From Myxococcus qinghaiensis (GTDB lineage: Bacteria; Myxococcota; Myxococcia; Myxococcales; Myxococcaceae), in the NCBI RefSeq assembly GCF_024198215.1, contig NZ_JAKCFA010000006.1, positions 186,001 to 250,000 on the forward strand: 64,000 nucleotides of DNA, read 5' to 3'. Within the stretch, counting starts at the first letter, position 1. The number at the start of each line of letters is the position of its first letter. The notes under the pieces are model-generated. The model saw only the letters and a program-made list of their open reading frames with translations, made no database searches and was not told where the DNA came from. The position numbers and the translations under genes were made by a program. Of the stretch, positions 16,472 through 25,330 are shown piece after piece.

Positions 16472-17710
16472 CTAGTAGCAGAGGTACGAATCCATCCAGT
16501 ACGCGTGTTGATCCGACGGCTCCGCGAAGGGCACGGAGATCATGTTGGCGTAGCGGCCCATCGGCGACCAGGTGAACCGCAGGGCGGAGGTCGGCGGCAC
16601 GCAGAGGTAGTTGTCATCCCACCCTGTCGACGCGGGCTCCGAGGGCATGTAGATGCGGGTGCAGCGCATGCCGGAGATCGGCCCGCCCAGGCTCCAGCGC
16701 AGGCCGACGTCGCGGTTGGCGCACAGGAAGTTGTCGTTCCACGTGCCCGCCGTATCCGACGTCTCCAGGAGGGCCGTACACGCCTTCCCCGGAATGGCCC
16801 CGGTGGCGGAGAACTGAAGCCCCACCGGCACCTCGTGGAAGCAGAGGTAGTTGTCGTCCCAGGTATAGGGGTCCTCCGCCTCCAGCAACTGGGTGCAGAG
16901 CCGGCCCGGGAGCGGCCCCGCCTCCGAATAGGAGAACATCGCCTCCGCCTCCGGAGGCACGCACAGGTAGTTGTCGTGCCACGTGTTCCCCGCCGGCTCC
17001 GTGGTCTCGTGAATCTGGGTGCAGCGCATGCCTGATATCGGCCCGCTCATGCTCCAGCGCATGCCGATGTCCTTGTTGGTGCAGAGGTAGTTGTTCCCCC
17101 ACCCGCCCGAGAGGTCGGCCAACTCATCCATCAGCGTGCAGCTCATCCCGGCGATGGGGCCCGACGCGCTGAAGGACATCACCAGGGGCGCCTCCAGGCA
17201 GAGGTAGTTGTCGCTCCACCCGTTAGGGTCCTGGGGCTCGTTGAAGCTGACGCACTCCTTGCCCAGCAGAGGCCCCGCGCTGGACCAGGTGATGGTGAGC
17301 GGCGAGTCGTGGGGGATGCACAGATAGTTGTCGATCCACCCCGTACCGGAGCGCTCCGCGGGCTCCCTCACGTGGGTGCAGCGCAGTTCGGGCACGTAGT
17401 CGTCGTTGCGCCAGACGAAGCCGAGGTCCACGGGCGAGCACAGGTAGTTGTCATCCCAGCCATGCGGGTCGCCGGGCTCGTTGATGGCGATGCAGTGCAT
17501 CCCCGGGATGGGGCCGCTCGCGCTGAAGACCACCCCATGGAAGCTCGTGAACACAGGGGAGGTGTCGAGGGGCGACAGCACCGCGCCCTCCGCGTGCGCG
17601 GGCGGTTCGGCGTCGTCGACCAAGGCCTGACAACCCATGCCTCCCAGGACACAGAGAAGTCCGAGAACGAACGCTCGATGAACGACGACACGATGGCGGG
17701 GGATTTCCAT
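16472..17710 (-). CDS. Exported protein of nine WxDNYLC repeats
   Basis: 412 residues, not a family I can name with confidence. The hydrophobic N-terminus (about residues 12-27, LGLLCVLGGMGC) is a signal peptide, possibly a poor lipobox. From about residue 57 to the end are nine tandem units of 37-41 residues with the pattern F-S-x-x-GPI-x-GM-x-C-x(4)-E-x(6-9)-W-x-DNYLC. Most units have two Cys, one after GM and one in NYLC; unit 9 keeps only the last. The alternating pattern and small size suggest beta-rich, disulphide-pinned modules, such as a beta-prism or lectin-like fold; that is inference. The ATG has no Shine-Dalgarno but an AT-rich stretch directly upstream. Monocistronic. Confidence 0.82.
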   Translation of the reverse strand: MEIPRHRVVVHRAFVLGLLCVLGGMGCQALVDDAEPPAHAEGAVLSPLDTSPVFTSFHGVVFSASGPIPGMHCIAINEPGDPHGWDDNYLCSPVDLGFVWRNDDYVPELRCTHVREPAERSGTGWIDNYLCIPHDSPLTITWSSAGPLLGKECVSFNEPQDPNGWSDNYLCLEAPLVMSFSASGPIAGMSCTLMDELADLSGGWGNNYLCTNKDIGMRWSMSGPISGMRCTQIHETTEPAGNTWHDNYLCVPPEAEAMFSYSEAGPLPGRLCTQLLEAEDPYTWDDNYLCFHEVPVGLQFSATGAIPGKACTALLETSDTAGTWNDNFLCANRDVGLRWSLGGPISGMRCTRIYMPSEPASTGWDDNYLCVPPTSALRFTWSPMGRYANMISVPFAEPSDQHAYWMDSYLCY

Positions 17711-17780
17711 CGGAATAATCTGACATAACTGAATTGCAAGTAGCCAGCCGAGCGCGCGGGCGCGCGGGGTGACTTCCAGG

Positions 17781-17810
17781 TTGACCGTCGGAATCGCCCG
17801 GCCCTATCTC
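17781..17810 (+). promoter_or_regulatory. Candidate sigma70-type promoter for purEK
   Basis: TTGACC (17781-17786) and TATCTC (17805-17810) are separated by 18 bases, about 37 bp before the purE start. The -35 matches 5 of 6; the -10 is weak. Confidence 0.4.
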
Positions 17811-17846
17811 CGCGTTCCTCCCGCCTTCGGCTGGAGGCACGAAAGC

Positions 17847-18353
17847 GTGGACCGAATGGCGAGCGGCAACACCCCTTGGGTCGGGGTCATCATGGGCGGC
17901 AAGAGTGACCTGGAGTACCTGCAGCCGGGCATCGACGTGCTGAAGGAGCTGGGCATCCCCCACGAGGTGCGGGTGGTCTCCGCGCATCGCACGCCGGACT
18001 GGATGATGGAGTACGCGTCCACCGCCGAGTCGCGGGGCCTGTCGCTCATCATCGCCGCCGCGGGTGGCGCGGCCCACCTGCCGGGCATGGTCTCCGCGAA
18101 GACGCTCCTGCCCGTCATCGGCGTGCCCATGCCCACCACGCTGCTCAACGGCATCGACGCGCTGCTCTCCATCGTCCAGATGCCCAAGGGCGTGCCCGTG
18201 GGGACGCAGGCCATCGGCAAGCCGGGCGCGGCCAACGCCGCCCTGCACGCCGCGGCCATCCTCGCGCTGAAGTACCCGGAGGTGCGTGAGCGGCTGGCCG
18301 CGTGGCGCAAGGCGCGCACCGACGAGGTCATGGCGCACCGGGAGCTGTCATGA
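17847..18353 (+). CDS. purE: N5-carboxyaminoimidazole ribonucleotide mutase PurE
   Basis: 168 residues, usual for class I PurE. MGGKSDLEYLQPGIDVLKEL, VRVVSAHRTPDWMMEYA (catalytic His in SAHRTP), IIAAAGGAAHLPGM and GVPVGTQAIGKPGAANAALHAA are the family signatures. It converts N5-CAIR to CAIR in purine synthesis. GGAGG at 17833-17837 lies 9 bases before the GTG at 17847 but 18 before the ATG at 17856, so GTG is preferred. It overlaps purK by ATGA; PurK supplies its unstable substrate. Confidence 0.97.
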   Translation: MDRMASGNTPWVGVIMGGKSDLEYLQPGIDVLKELGIPHEVRVVSAHRTPDWMMEYASTAESRGLSLIIAAAGGAAHLPGMVSAKTLLPVIGVPMPTTLLNGIDALLSIVQMPKGVPVGTQAIGKPGAANAALHAAAILALKYPEVRERLAAWRKARTDEVMAHRELS

Positions 18354-19492
18354 GCCCACGCGTGGTGCTCCCTGGTGGGACGATTGGAATCCTCGGCGGG
18401 GGGCAGCTCGGGCGGATGATGGCGCTGGCCGCGCGCACGCTCGGCTTCCAGGTGCAGGCGTTGGACCCGGACGCGACGTGCCCCGCACGCAACGTCGTCG
18501 ACCGCTGCCTCACCGCGTCCTTCGCGGACATCGCCGCCGCCGAGGAGCTGGCGAAGGGCTGCGACACCGTGACGCTCGAAATCGAGAAGGTGCCGCTGGC
18601 CACGCTGGAGGCAGTGGCGCGGCACACGCCCATGCGTCCGGGCGCGTCCGTGCTGCATGTCATCCAGCATCGCGGTCGACAGAAGGGCTGGCTCGCCAAG
18701 GGCGGCTTCCCCGTGGGGCCGTGGCGCGAGGCGCACTCGGCGGACGAGCTGGCCCAGGCCATCCAGGCGCTGGGCGGCCGGTGCTTCGTGAAGTCCAGCG
18801 AGGGTGGCTACGACGGTCGCGGTCAGGTGGAGGTGAAGACGCCCGCCGAGGCCCCCGCCGCGTGGCGCGAATTGGGTGAGCGCTCCGTCGTGGTGGAGGC
18901 CGCGCTGGACCTCCAGTCGGAGCTGTCGGTGCTCGTCGCTCGCAGCCCGAAGGGAGAGCTGGCGGTGTATCCGCCCGCCTTCAACCACCACGAGGAGCGC
19001 ATCCTCGCGTGGTCGCTGCTGCCCGGCCCGCTGCCGGCCCATGTCGCCGAGCGCGCCACGGAGCTGGCGCGCGACATCACCCAGGCGCTTCAAGTGGAGG
19101 GCCTGCTGGTGCTGGAGCTGTTCCTGCTGCGCGACGGCACCGTGCTGGTGAACGAGCTGGCGCCGCGTCCGCACAACAGCTTCCACTCGACGGAGGTCGC
19201 CTGCCTCACGTCGCAGTTCGAGCAGGCGGTGCGCGCGGCGTGCAACCTGCCCCTGGGCTCGGTGGAGGTGGTGCGTCCGGCGGCCATCGTCAACCTGCTC
19301 GGGGATTTGTGGCTGCGCGAAGGAGGGCCCCGGTTCGAGGACGCGCTGGCGCTGCCCGGCGTGCGGCTGCACCTGTACGGAAAGCGCGACGCGCGCAAGG
19401 GTCGGAAGATGGGGCACCTGTCCGCGGTGGGCATCTCGCCCGAGGACGCGCTCGCACGGGTGAAGGCCGCGGCCGCGGTGCTCGGAGTCTGA
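18350..19492 (+). CDS. purK: N5-carboxyaminoimidazole ribonucleotide synthetase PurK
   Basis: 380 residues. The N-terminus GILGGGQLGRMMALAARTLGF is the PurK preATP-grasp signature; the ATP-grasp domain reads VKSSEGGYDGRGQ and then NELAPRPHNSFHSTEVACLTSQFEQ. It makes N5-CAIR from AIR, ATP and bicarbonate. ATGA overlap with purE shows a coupled operon. Confidence 0.97.
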   Translation: MSPRVVLPGGTIGILGGGQLGRMMALAARTLGFQVQALDPDATCPARNVVDRCLTASFADIAAAEELAKGCDTVTLEIEKVPLATLEAVARHTPMRPGASVLHVIQHRGRQKGWLAKGGFPVGPWREAHSADELAQAIQALGGRCFVKSSEGGYDGRGQVEVKTPAEAPAAWRELGERSVVVEAALDLQSELSVLVARSPKGELAVYPPAFNHHEERILAWSLLPGPLPAHVAERATELARDITQALQVEGLLVLELFLLRDGTVLVNELAPRPHNSFHSTEVACLTSQFEQAVRAACNLPLGSVEVVRPAAIVNLLGDLWLREGGPRFEDALALPGVRLHLYGKRDARKGRKMGHLSAVGISPEDALARVKAAAAVLGV

Positions 19493-19496
19493 GGTC

Positions 19497-19973
19497 ATGA
19501 AGACGAACGCCGCGCGGCTGCTCGACTCGTTGGGCGTGAAGTACTCGCTGCGCGACTACGAGGTGGACCCGGAGGACCTCTCCGCGGAGTCGGTGGCCGC
19601 CAAGGTGGGCATGCCCCCGGAGCAGGTCTTCAAGACGCTCGTCGCGCGAGGCGACCGCACCGGCGTGCTGATGGCGGTGGTGCCCGGCAACGCGGAGCTG
19701 GACCTCAAGGCGCTGGCGCGACTGAGCGGAGACCGCAAGGTGGACACCGTGCCGCTCAAGGAGCTTCAGCCCCTCACCGGCTACGTGCGCGGCGGCTGCA
19801 CGGCCATCGGCGGCAAGAAGGACTATCCCGTCTACGTCGACGAGACGCTGGAGCTGTTCGACGAGGTGGCCGTCTCAGCGGGCGTGCGCGGCACGCAGCT
19901 GGTGCTGGCGCCCGCGGACTATCTGCGGGTGACGAAGGCGAAGGTCGGCCCCATCTCCCGCGACAAGGCCTGA
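19497..19973 (+). CDS. ybaK: Cys-tRNA(Pro) deacylase YbaK
   Basis: 158 residues, full YbaK length. The conserved lysine is in [10 protein letters not shown] (Lys46); [23 protein letters not shown] is the YbaK signature. It hydrolyses Cys-tRNAPro made by mischarging. It starts 4 bases after purK, so it is probably the third gene of this operon; no functional link to purines is evident. It converges with the MDR gene at a 7-base gap. Confidence 0.95.
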   Translation: MKTNAARLLDSLGVKYSLRDYEVDPEDLSAESVAAKVGMPPEQVFKTLVARGDRTGVLMAVVPGNAELDLKALARLSGDRKVDTVPLKELQPLTGYVRGGCTAIGGKKDYPVYVDETLELFDEVAVSAGVRGTQLVLAPADYLRVTKAKVGPISRDKA

Positions 19974-19980
19974 GCGGCCT

Positions 19981-21009
19981 TCACACCATCGACCCCTGCT
20001 CGGGCATGAAGAGCACCTTGCCGGACGTCATGTCCGCCGAGGCGATGCGCACCGCCTCCCCCGCCGACTCCAGCGGCAGCCGCGCGCGCACGGGCGTCTC
20101 CAGCTCGCGTCCCACCAGCGACGGCACGCCCATCAGCGCCTTGAGCTGCTCGCGGCCAAAGCCCCGGCGAGCCCACTCCGAGAGCGCGAAGCCGTCCACC
20201 GTCTTGCGCCCGAAGATGACGTCGCCCGGGTCGAAGCGGCACTCCTGCTCCGACAGCGCGCCATACACCGTCACGCGTCCGCCCTCCGGCAGCGCGCTCA
20301 ACAACTGGCCCGTCAGCCGCCCCGCCACCGCGTCGAAGGCGAGCGTCACCTTGAGTTCGTGACACATGAGGCGCAGGCGCTCCTGGAACTCCGGCTCGTC
20401 GCTGCTCAGCACGTGCTCCGCGCCCAGCCCGCGCAACAGCTCCACCTGCTCCGCGCGCCGCACCACGTGCACCATGGGCACGCCCCGCCGTCGCGCCAGC
20501 GCGCCCAGCATCCGCCCCACGCTGCTCGCCGCGCCCGTCTGTGCCAGCGCCGCGTGCTCGCCTTCCTTGGCGCGCTCCATCAGCACCCACGCGGTGAAGG
20601 GATTGACGAAGAGGCTGGCGCCCTGCTCGAAGGTGATGTGCGCGCGCAGGGGAATGCACTGCTGGAGCGGCACCACCGCGTACTCGGCCCACAGGCCGTC
20701 ACCTCCCACGGGCGCGACGCACGCCACGCGGCGCCCCACCAGGAGCTGCCCCGCCAGGCCGCCCGCGGCCACCACCGTGCCGCTGCCCTCGAAGCCCGGC
20801 ACCGTCGGCAGCTCGTTGCGCAGCCCGTACTGGCCCCGCACGAACTGGAGATCCGCCGGGTTGATGGGCGACGCCGCCATCCGCACCAGCACCTGCTTCG
20901 TGGTGGGCCGGGGCACGGCTCGGCGCTCCACCTGGAGGGACTCCGGCCGCCCGTCATAGGCCTTGAGGACCAGCGCTCGCATCACCACGGGGACAGGGGG
21001 GGCTTTCAT
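19981..21009 (-). CDS. Zinc-independent MDR oxidoreductase (quinone reductase / enoyl thioester reductase-like)
   Basis: 342 residues. GroES-like N-terminal domain with PGFEGSGTVVAAG, then a Rossmann part whose dinucleotide-binding region reads AASSVGRMLGALARRRG (the usual AxxGxxG form is degenerate) and later AFDAVAGRLTGQLLSALPEGGRVTVYGAL. The structural-zinc cysteines of alcohol dehydrogenases are absent, so this is the QOR/Etr1-like branch using NADPH. AAGG lies 8 bases before the ATG. Single gene, divergent from the next one; substrate unknown. Confidence 0.88.
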   Translation of the reverse strand: MKAPPVPVVMRALVLKAYDGRPESLQVERRAVPRPTTKQVLVRMAASPINPADLQFVRGQYGLRNELPTVPGFEGSGTVVAAGGLAGQLLVGRRVACVAPVGGDGLWAEYAVVPLQQCIPLRAHITFEQGASLFVNPFTAWVLMERAKEGEHAALAQTGAASSVGRMLGALARRRGVPMVHVVRRAEQVELLRGLGAEHVLSSDEPEFQERLRLMCHELKVTLAFDAVAGRLTGQLLSALPEGGRVTVYGALSEQECRFDPGDVIFGRKTVDGFALSEWARRGFGREQLKALMGVPSLVGRELETPVRARLPLESAGEAVRIASADMTSGKVLFMPEQGSMV

Positions 21010-21082
21010 CCGGCAGACCTTTTAATTCGGCCGCGCGTGAAAGGGGGAGCCCCCTTGGCCTTCCTCCGGGTTCGGAGCGTCG

Positions 21083-22297
21083 ATGAACGCCACCATTTTG
21101 CAGTTGCACCACCGAGAAGCCTTTGAGCGCACCGTCACGCGTGCCCTCGCCGCGGGGGCCGGCGCGGGCCTGCTCCAGCTCGTCACCGCGAGAATCGGCC
21201 TGCCACTTCCCCTGGCCTGGCTCGTTCCCGCGGCGGTGGTGCTGGCCTGTGCGCAGGGAGACCGGTGGGACCGCATCCTCCTGGGGGGGCTGGGAGTGGT
21301 GCTGACGGCGGTGCCGTATGCGCTGGGGATGGCGCCCGCGTGGACGGTGGCGTGCAGCGCGGCGGCGGCGGGCTCGCTGCTGGTGCGCGCGCGGCTGAGC
21401 GAGAAGGGCGTGGAGGGACAGGTGGCGGAGGCTCGCCCCACCCTCGTGCACCTGGGGCTCGGCGCGCTGCTGGGCGCGGGACTCACCCTGGGCGGCGTGG
21501 AGATTGCGCGCGTGTTCTCCGCGCGCCTGGCGGACCTGGCCACGCCCGCGCTGCTCGCGGCGGGCGCGACGGGCGCGATTCTTGGACTCTTCGTCGGCTT
21601 GAGCTCCGTCGCGGCGCACCTGGCCCTCACGGCGGACCCCGTGGAGGCGCGCGCCGAGGAGCTGATTCCAAGACTGGCCGGAGACTTCCGGACGCAGTGC
21701 GAGCGCGCGCTCGCGCTGTATCGCCAGTGTGGACAGTCGCTCGCGCTGTTGCCCCGGGAGCCCGCGCGCGAGGAGCTGGCCCGCACGTTGGCGCGCATCA
21801 CCCGTGACGCGGTGGAGCTGGCCTCCGAGTGGGCCGGTGTGGAGGCGCAGCTCGAGGAGCGCGCGCAAGCCGAGCTTCAAGCGGAGCGCGAGGAGCTGGA
21901 GCGGGGCGCGAAGGCCAGCACGGATGCGGTGGCGCGGCGGCAGTTGGAGGCGGCGGCGGCCTCGCTCGCGGAGGAAGTCGAGCGGCTGGGCGAGCTGAAG
22001 GTGCGTCGTGAGCGAATCCTCGCGAGGCTGCGCGCGGAGGTCGCATTGCTGGAGCGCGCACGCGTGGCGCTGCTGTCGCTGCGCAGCGGACAGGCCCAGC
22101 TCAAGGCCGTGGAGTTGGCGTCGCTCGCGCGTCGCTTCCGCGCGCTGTCCTCCGTGCAGTGGGAAGAAGGTCAGAGCCTGGACGCGGTGGCCACCCAGGC
22201 GACCCTGGCCCAGGTTCCCGAGCCCATCGCACCCGTCCAACCCGCTGAGGAGGCGGCCTCCACGCAGGGCGAAATTTCTCGAATTCGCGCCCCATGA
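21083..22297 (+). CDS. Membrane protein with long C-terminal coiled coil, function unknown
   Basis: 404 residues, no family recognised. Residues about 20-190 hold around six hydrophobic segments (for example PLAWLVPAAVVLACA, ILLGGLGVVLTAVPYALGM, LGLGALLGAGLTLGG, ATGAILGLFVGLSSVAAHL). Residues about 215-355 are strongly charged Ala/Glu/Leu/Arg helix with heptad spacing, a clear coiled coil projecting from the membrane, followed by a Pro/Ala tail. GGAGCG precedes the ATG. It stands alone between a divergent MDR gene and an EAL gene. It could be a scaffold or a sensor-like protein lacking an output domain. Confidence 0.75.
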   Translation: MNATILQLHHREAFERTVTRALAAGAGAGLLQLVTARIGLPLPLAWLVPAAVVLACAQGDRWDRILLGGLGVVLTAVPYALGMAPAWTVACSAAAAGSLLVRARLSEKGVEGQVAEARPTLVHLGLGALLGAGLTLGGVEIARVFSARLADLATPALLAAGATGAILGLFVGLSSVAAHLALTADPVEARAEELIPRLAGDFRTQCERALALYRQCGQSLALLPREPAREELARTLARITRDAVELASEWAGVEAQLEERAQAELQAEREELERGAKASTDAVARRQLEAAAASLAEEVERLGELKVRRERILARLRAEVALLERARVALLSLRSGQAQLKAVELASLARRFRALSSVQWEEGQSLDAVATQATLAQVPEPIAPVQPAEEAASTQGEISRIRAP

Positions 22298-22431
22298 GCG
22301 GGATTCCCCGGATGTCAGGGGCGACCAAGCCTTGGAGAGGCCGTCCACTCGTACGCCGAGTAGGAGTTGCTGCGGTAGTGCGCAGGCATGAACTGTAGAC
22401 GTGGGTACCATCAGGTAACATTTGCCCCGTC

Positions 22432-23625
22432 ATGACCCACCCCCTCGTCCGACAGCCCGGTCCGATTCCCCTCTGGTTGTGGAACGGCTCCGAGCCCGGG
22501 GTGACTTCCGCCTTCCAACCGATCGTTGATTTGAGGGATGGCGAGGTCATCGGGCACGAGGTGCTCTCGCGCGGACAGGGAACACTCGAGTCTCCGAACG
22601 AGCTGTTCCTGCATGCGCGGGTATCCGGCTACACGTGGGAGCTGGAGCGCGCGTGCTGGACGTCCGCGCTGCGCCGCATCGCCACGTTGCCGGAGGACCA
22701 GCGGCGCGCGCCCTTCTTCTTCAACGTGAGCCCGGACGTGTTGAGCGACCCGCGCTTCGGGGATGGCTCCACGCTGGCGCTGCTGGAGCGACACGGGCTG
22801 GGGCCTCGGCACCTGGTGCTGGAGCTGACCGAGAAGGCGGTCATCGAGGATGGGGCACTGCTCCAACGGCTCACGCGCGAGTGCGCGGAGCAGGGCTTCG
22901 GGCTCGCGCTGGATGACTTCGGCGCGGGGCACTCGGGCCTGGTGACGCTGGTGCACTGCGTGCCGCGCTTCATCAAGCTGGACCAGGCGTTGGTGCGAGA
23001 CATCCACCTGCACGACTACCGACAGCACCTGGTGAAGTCGTTGGTGGCGTTCTCCTCCAGCGTGGATGCCATCCTCATCGCCGAGGGCGTGGAGACATGG
23101 GAGGAGATGATGGTGCTGCTGCGGCTGGGCATCCGTCACGCGCAGGGCTATCTGCTGGCCCGTCCCGCTCCGGTGCCCGGACGTCCCACGGAGGCATTCG
23201 AGTCGCGGCGTCGCGAGGCGATGCGTGCGCTGCTCCTGAGTGAGCCCGCGGATGACAGCACGGTGGGCGGACTGGTGATTCGCCGCGCCACGGTGGATGC
23301 GGCGGCGCCGTCCGAAGTCGTGAGCAACCTCTTCCGCGATGCGCCGCAGGTGGACCACGTGGTGGTGCTGGACGGTGCGCGGCCCAAGGCGCTGGTGACG
23401 CGCCGAAGCCTCGCGTCGGGCAATGGGCAGAGGGAGGTTCCGCTGGTGGTCGAGGACCAGATGGCGGTGACGGCGCTCGTCGGGCTGGCGATGGCACGTG
23501 CGCCGGAGGCCGTCTACGACCCGGTGGTGGTGATTGATGCCCAGGGCGAGTTCCTGGGCACCGTGACGATGAAGCAGTTGCTGCTGCGCGCCAGCGAGTT
23601 CGTGGAGCGCCACTCGGCGAAGTAG
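22432..23625 (+). CDS. EAL-domain c-di-GMP phosphodiesterase with C-terminal CBS-like pair
   Basis: 397 residues. EAL domain about residues 25-255: the signature is EVL (residues 43-45), with NVSPDVL, LELTEKAVIED, DDFGAGHSGLV, FIKLDQALVRD, AEGVET and QGYLLARP all kept, so the metal and catalytic residues look intact and the enzyme is probably active. Residues about 275-390 look like a pair of CBS modules (VVVLDGARPKALVTRRSL and VVVIDAQGEFLGTVTMKQLL), which usually bind adenylates and control the partner domain. No signal or TM, so cytoplasmic. Shine-Dalgarno weak. Confidence 0.88.
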   Translation: MTHPLVRQPGPIPLWLWNGSEPGVTSAFQPIVDLRDGEVIGHEVLSRGQGTLESPNELFLHARVSGYTWELERACWTSALRRIATLPEDQRRAPFFFNVSPDVLSDPRFGDGSTLALLERHGLGPRHLVLELTEKAVIEDGALLQRLTRECAEQGFGLALDDFGAGHSGLVTLVHCVPRFIKLDQALVRDIHLHDYRQHLVKSLVAFSSSVDAILIAEGVETWEEMMVLLRLGIRHAQGYLLARPAPVPGRPTEAFESRRREAMRALLLSEPADDSTVGGLVIRRATVDAAAPSEVVSNLFRDAPQVDHVVVLDGARPKALVTRRSLASGNGQREVPLVVEDQMAVTALVGLAMARAPEAVYDPVVVIDAQGEFLGTVTMKQLLLRASEFVERHSAK

Positions 23626-23632
23626 GCCCGCC

Positions 23633-25300
23633 TCATTCCCACGCGAGGTGGAGTCGACCGTCCTCGAAGATGAGGCCCGCGTCCTCCAGTCCCGTGGAGC
23701 CATTCTCCACCTGAGGCAGCACGTTCCTCGGAGGCGCGAGCAGCGTGTCGCGGCCCTTCGTGAAGCCCTGCTCGCGGACCAGCACCATGTACGCGCGGCC
23801 CAGCGCCACGGCCCGCTCACGCGAGGGTGTCAGCAGCCACGCGAGGTCCTTGTCGCCTCCGGGCGCGGCGCGACGCACGGACTTCTCATCCACGGCGCCG
23901 CTCGGGAAGAAGCGCGTGAGCAACTCCTCGTTCGCGCGAAACTCGTCACCGCCCTTCACCCGCTCGAAGTACGTCAGCACCTCCGGCTTCGCGTGGCCCG
24001 CCTGCGGCACATCGCGGAGGCCGCGCAGGTCTTGATGGCGCCACCCTTCCCTGCCCGGCACCTTGCGAGGGAAGCCGAAGGTCTGGTCCACCGTCACGCC
24101 CAGGTTGGTGTGGCAGCCCATGCAGAACGCGTGCTCCTCCAGCGTCTGCACGCGCAGGCGGCCCTTCCCGTCCTCGATGAAGCCCTGGAGGCGCCAGCCG
24201 AACTCGTTGATGAGGCCCAGCTCGGGCGTGCCCGGAAACGCGGGCAGCCGGTTGCGCATCTTCTTCTCCTGCTCCGCCGCGTAGAAGGCCATCACCTGCT
24301 CGCCCGTGTATTCCTCGTCCTTGCGCGAGTAGCGGACCTCCTTCATGCGCGCCGACAACAACGTGGGCGCATCCGGGTCCACGTACCGCACGGTGTGGAG
24401 GAACTCGACGCCGCGCGGATAGAAGTCCCTGCGCACGGCGACCTTCGCGGCGCCTCCCGCGTACGTTTTCGGCAGGCCGCGCACCTCCTCGACTCCCGCC
24501 GTGAGCACGCTGTCTCCATTCACGTCCACGCCGCCCGAGCGCTCGTCCACCGGCTCCACCCGTCGCACTGCTGTCTTCACCTCCAGCAGCGCGGGGTCCA
24601 CCGTCATCGCCGCTTCGAGGATGGCGAGGTTGAGCCGATACACGTCCAGCGAGAGTCTTCCCTCGGCGTCGCGTCGGAATGCATCGGGAAGCCGGATGAA
24701 GATGTCATCCGTGTTTCCATTCGTCGGCCAGAACGTGCCGAGGAACGGCTTGTAGCGAACCGCTCGCCAGCCGCTTCCGTCTAGCGCGAAGCCCTCCGCG
24801 TCGAAGCCTCGCGCGAGGTCCAGGTCCGGCACCCAACCCTTGAAGCCTCCGGGACGTTGGAGCAGCGACTCACGCAGGGGCGCGTAGTTGTCCTCGCGGA
24901 TGTACTGGAGCACCTCGTCGTCGGAGATGTCCGCCAGCGCGGCGGTGCGGTCCGCGAAGAGGTTGCTCCACTGGTTCAGCAGGCCCACGTCGCTGAAGGC
25001 GTAGTCGGCCTGCAGCGACTCGTCGTCCATGACGTTGAAGCCGACGCCGCCGGTGTGACACGTCCAGCAAGGGTTCGAGAGGCCCTCCGTCTTCGTGTAG
25101 CACATGGACGGAATGGGAGCCTCGCGGTTGGCCACGGTGCTCCCGCTCGCCAGGGCTTGCGCGAGCGGGTCGAAGGGAGGCTCGGGGATGCGCGGCGCGG
25201 CGCGCTGTCGCCACACGACTCCCGCGGAGGCAAAGAGACTTCCCAGCGCGAGGCACAGGGCGAGGACAGCCCTGGCGCCTCCCTTCGACATGATGGACAT
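23633..25300 (-). CDS. Di-haem cytochrome c family exported protein
   Basis: 555 residues. N-terminal signal/anchor (about residues 9-29). Two CxxCH haem sites: CWTCH at residues 78-82 and CMGCH at 393-397, in a large protein rich in W and F between them. It begins 30 bases after the PhoX-type gene on the same strand, so the two probably form an operon. I do not recognise a named enzyme; a periplasmic electron-transfer or peroxidase-like role is only a guess. The ATG has AGGAGA 11 bases upstream. Confidence 0.8.
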   Translation of the reverse strand: MSIMSKGGARAVLALCLALGSLFASAGVVWRQRAAPRIPEPPFDPLAQALASGSTVANREAPIPSMCYTKTEGLSNPCWTCHTGGVGFNVMDDESLQADYAFSDVGLLNQWSNLFADRTAALADISDDEVLQYIREDNYAPLRESLLQRPGGFKGWVPDLDLARGFDAEGFALDGSGWRAVRYKPFLGTFWPTNGNTDDIFIRLPDAFRRDAEGRLSLDVYRLNLAILEAAMTVDPALLEVKTAVRRVEPVDERSGGVDVNGDSVLTAGVEEVRGLPKTYAGGAAKVAVRRDFYPRGVEFLHTVRYVDPDAPTLLSARMKEVRYSRKDEEYTGEQVMAFYAAEQEKKMRNRLPAFPGTPELGLINEFGWRLQGFIEDGKGRLRVQTLEEHAFCMGCHTNLGVTVDQTFGFPRKVPGREGWRHQDLRGLRDVPQAGHAKPEVLTYFERVKGGDEFRANEELLTRFFPSGAVDEKSVRRAAPGGDKDLAWLLTPSRERAVALGRAYMVLVREQGFTKGRDTLLAPPRNVLPQVENGSTGLEDAGLIFEDGRLHLAWE

Positions 25301-25330
25301 GAGGTGGCGTTCTCCTGGAGGGGCGCGCGA

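Noticed and set aside
16472..17710. Regularly spaced repeats that might look like a CRISPR array
   Set aside because: The repetition is at protein level, imperfect in DNA, and lies within one continuous coding frame.
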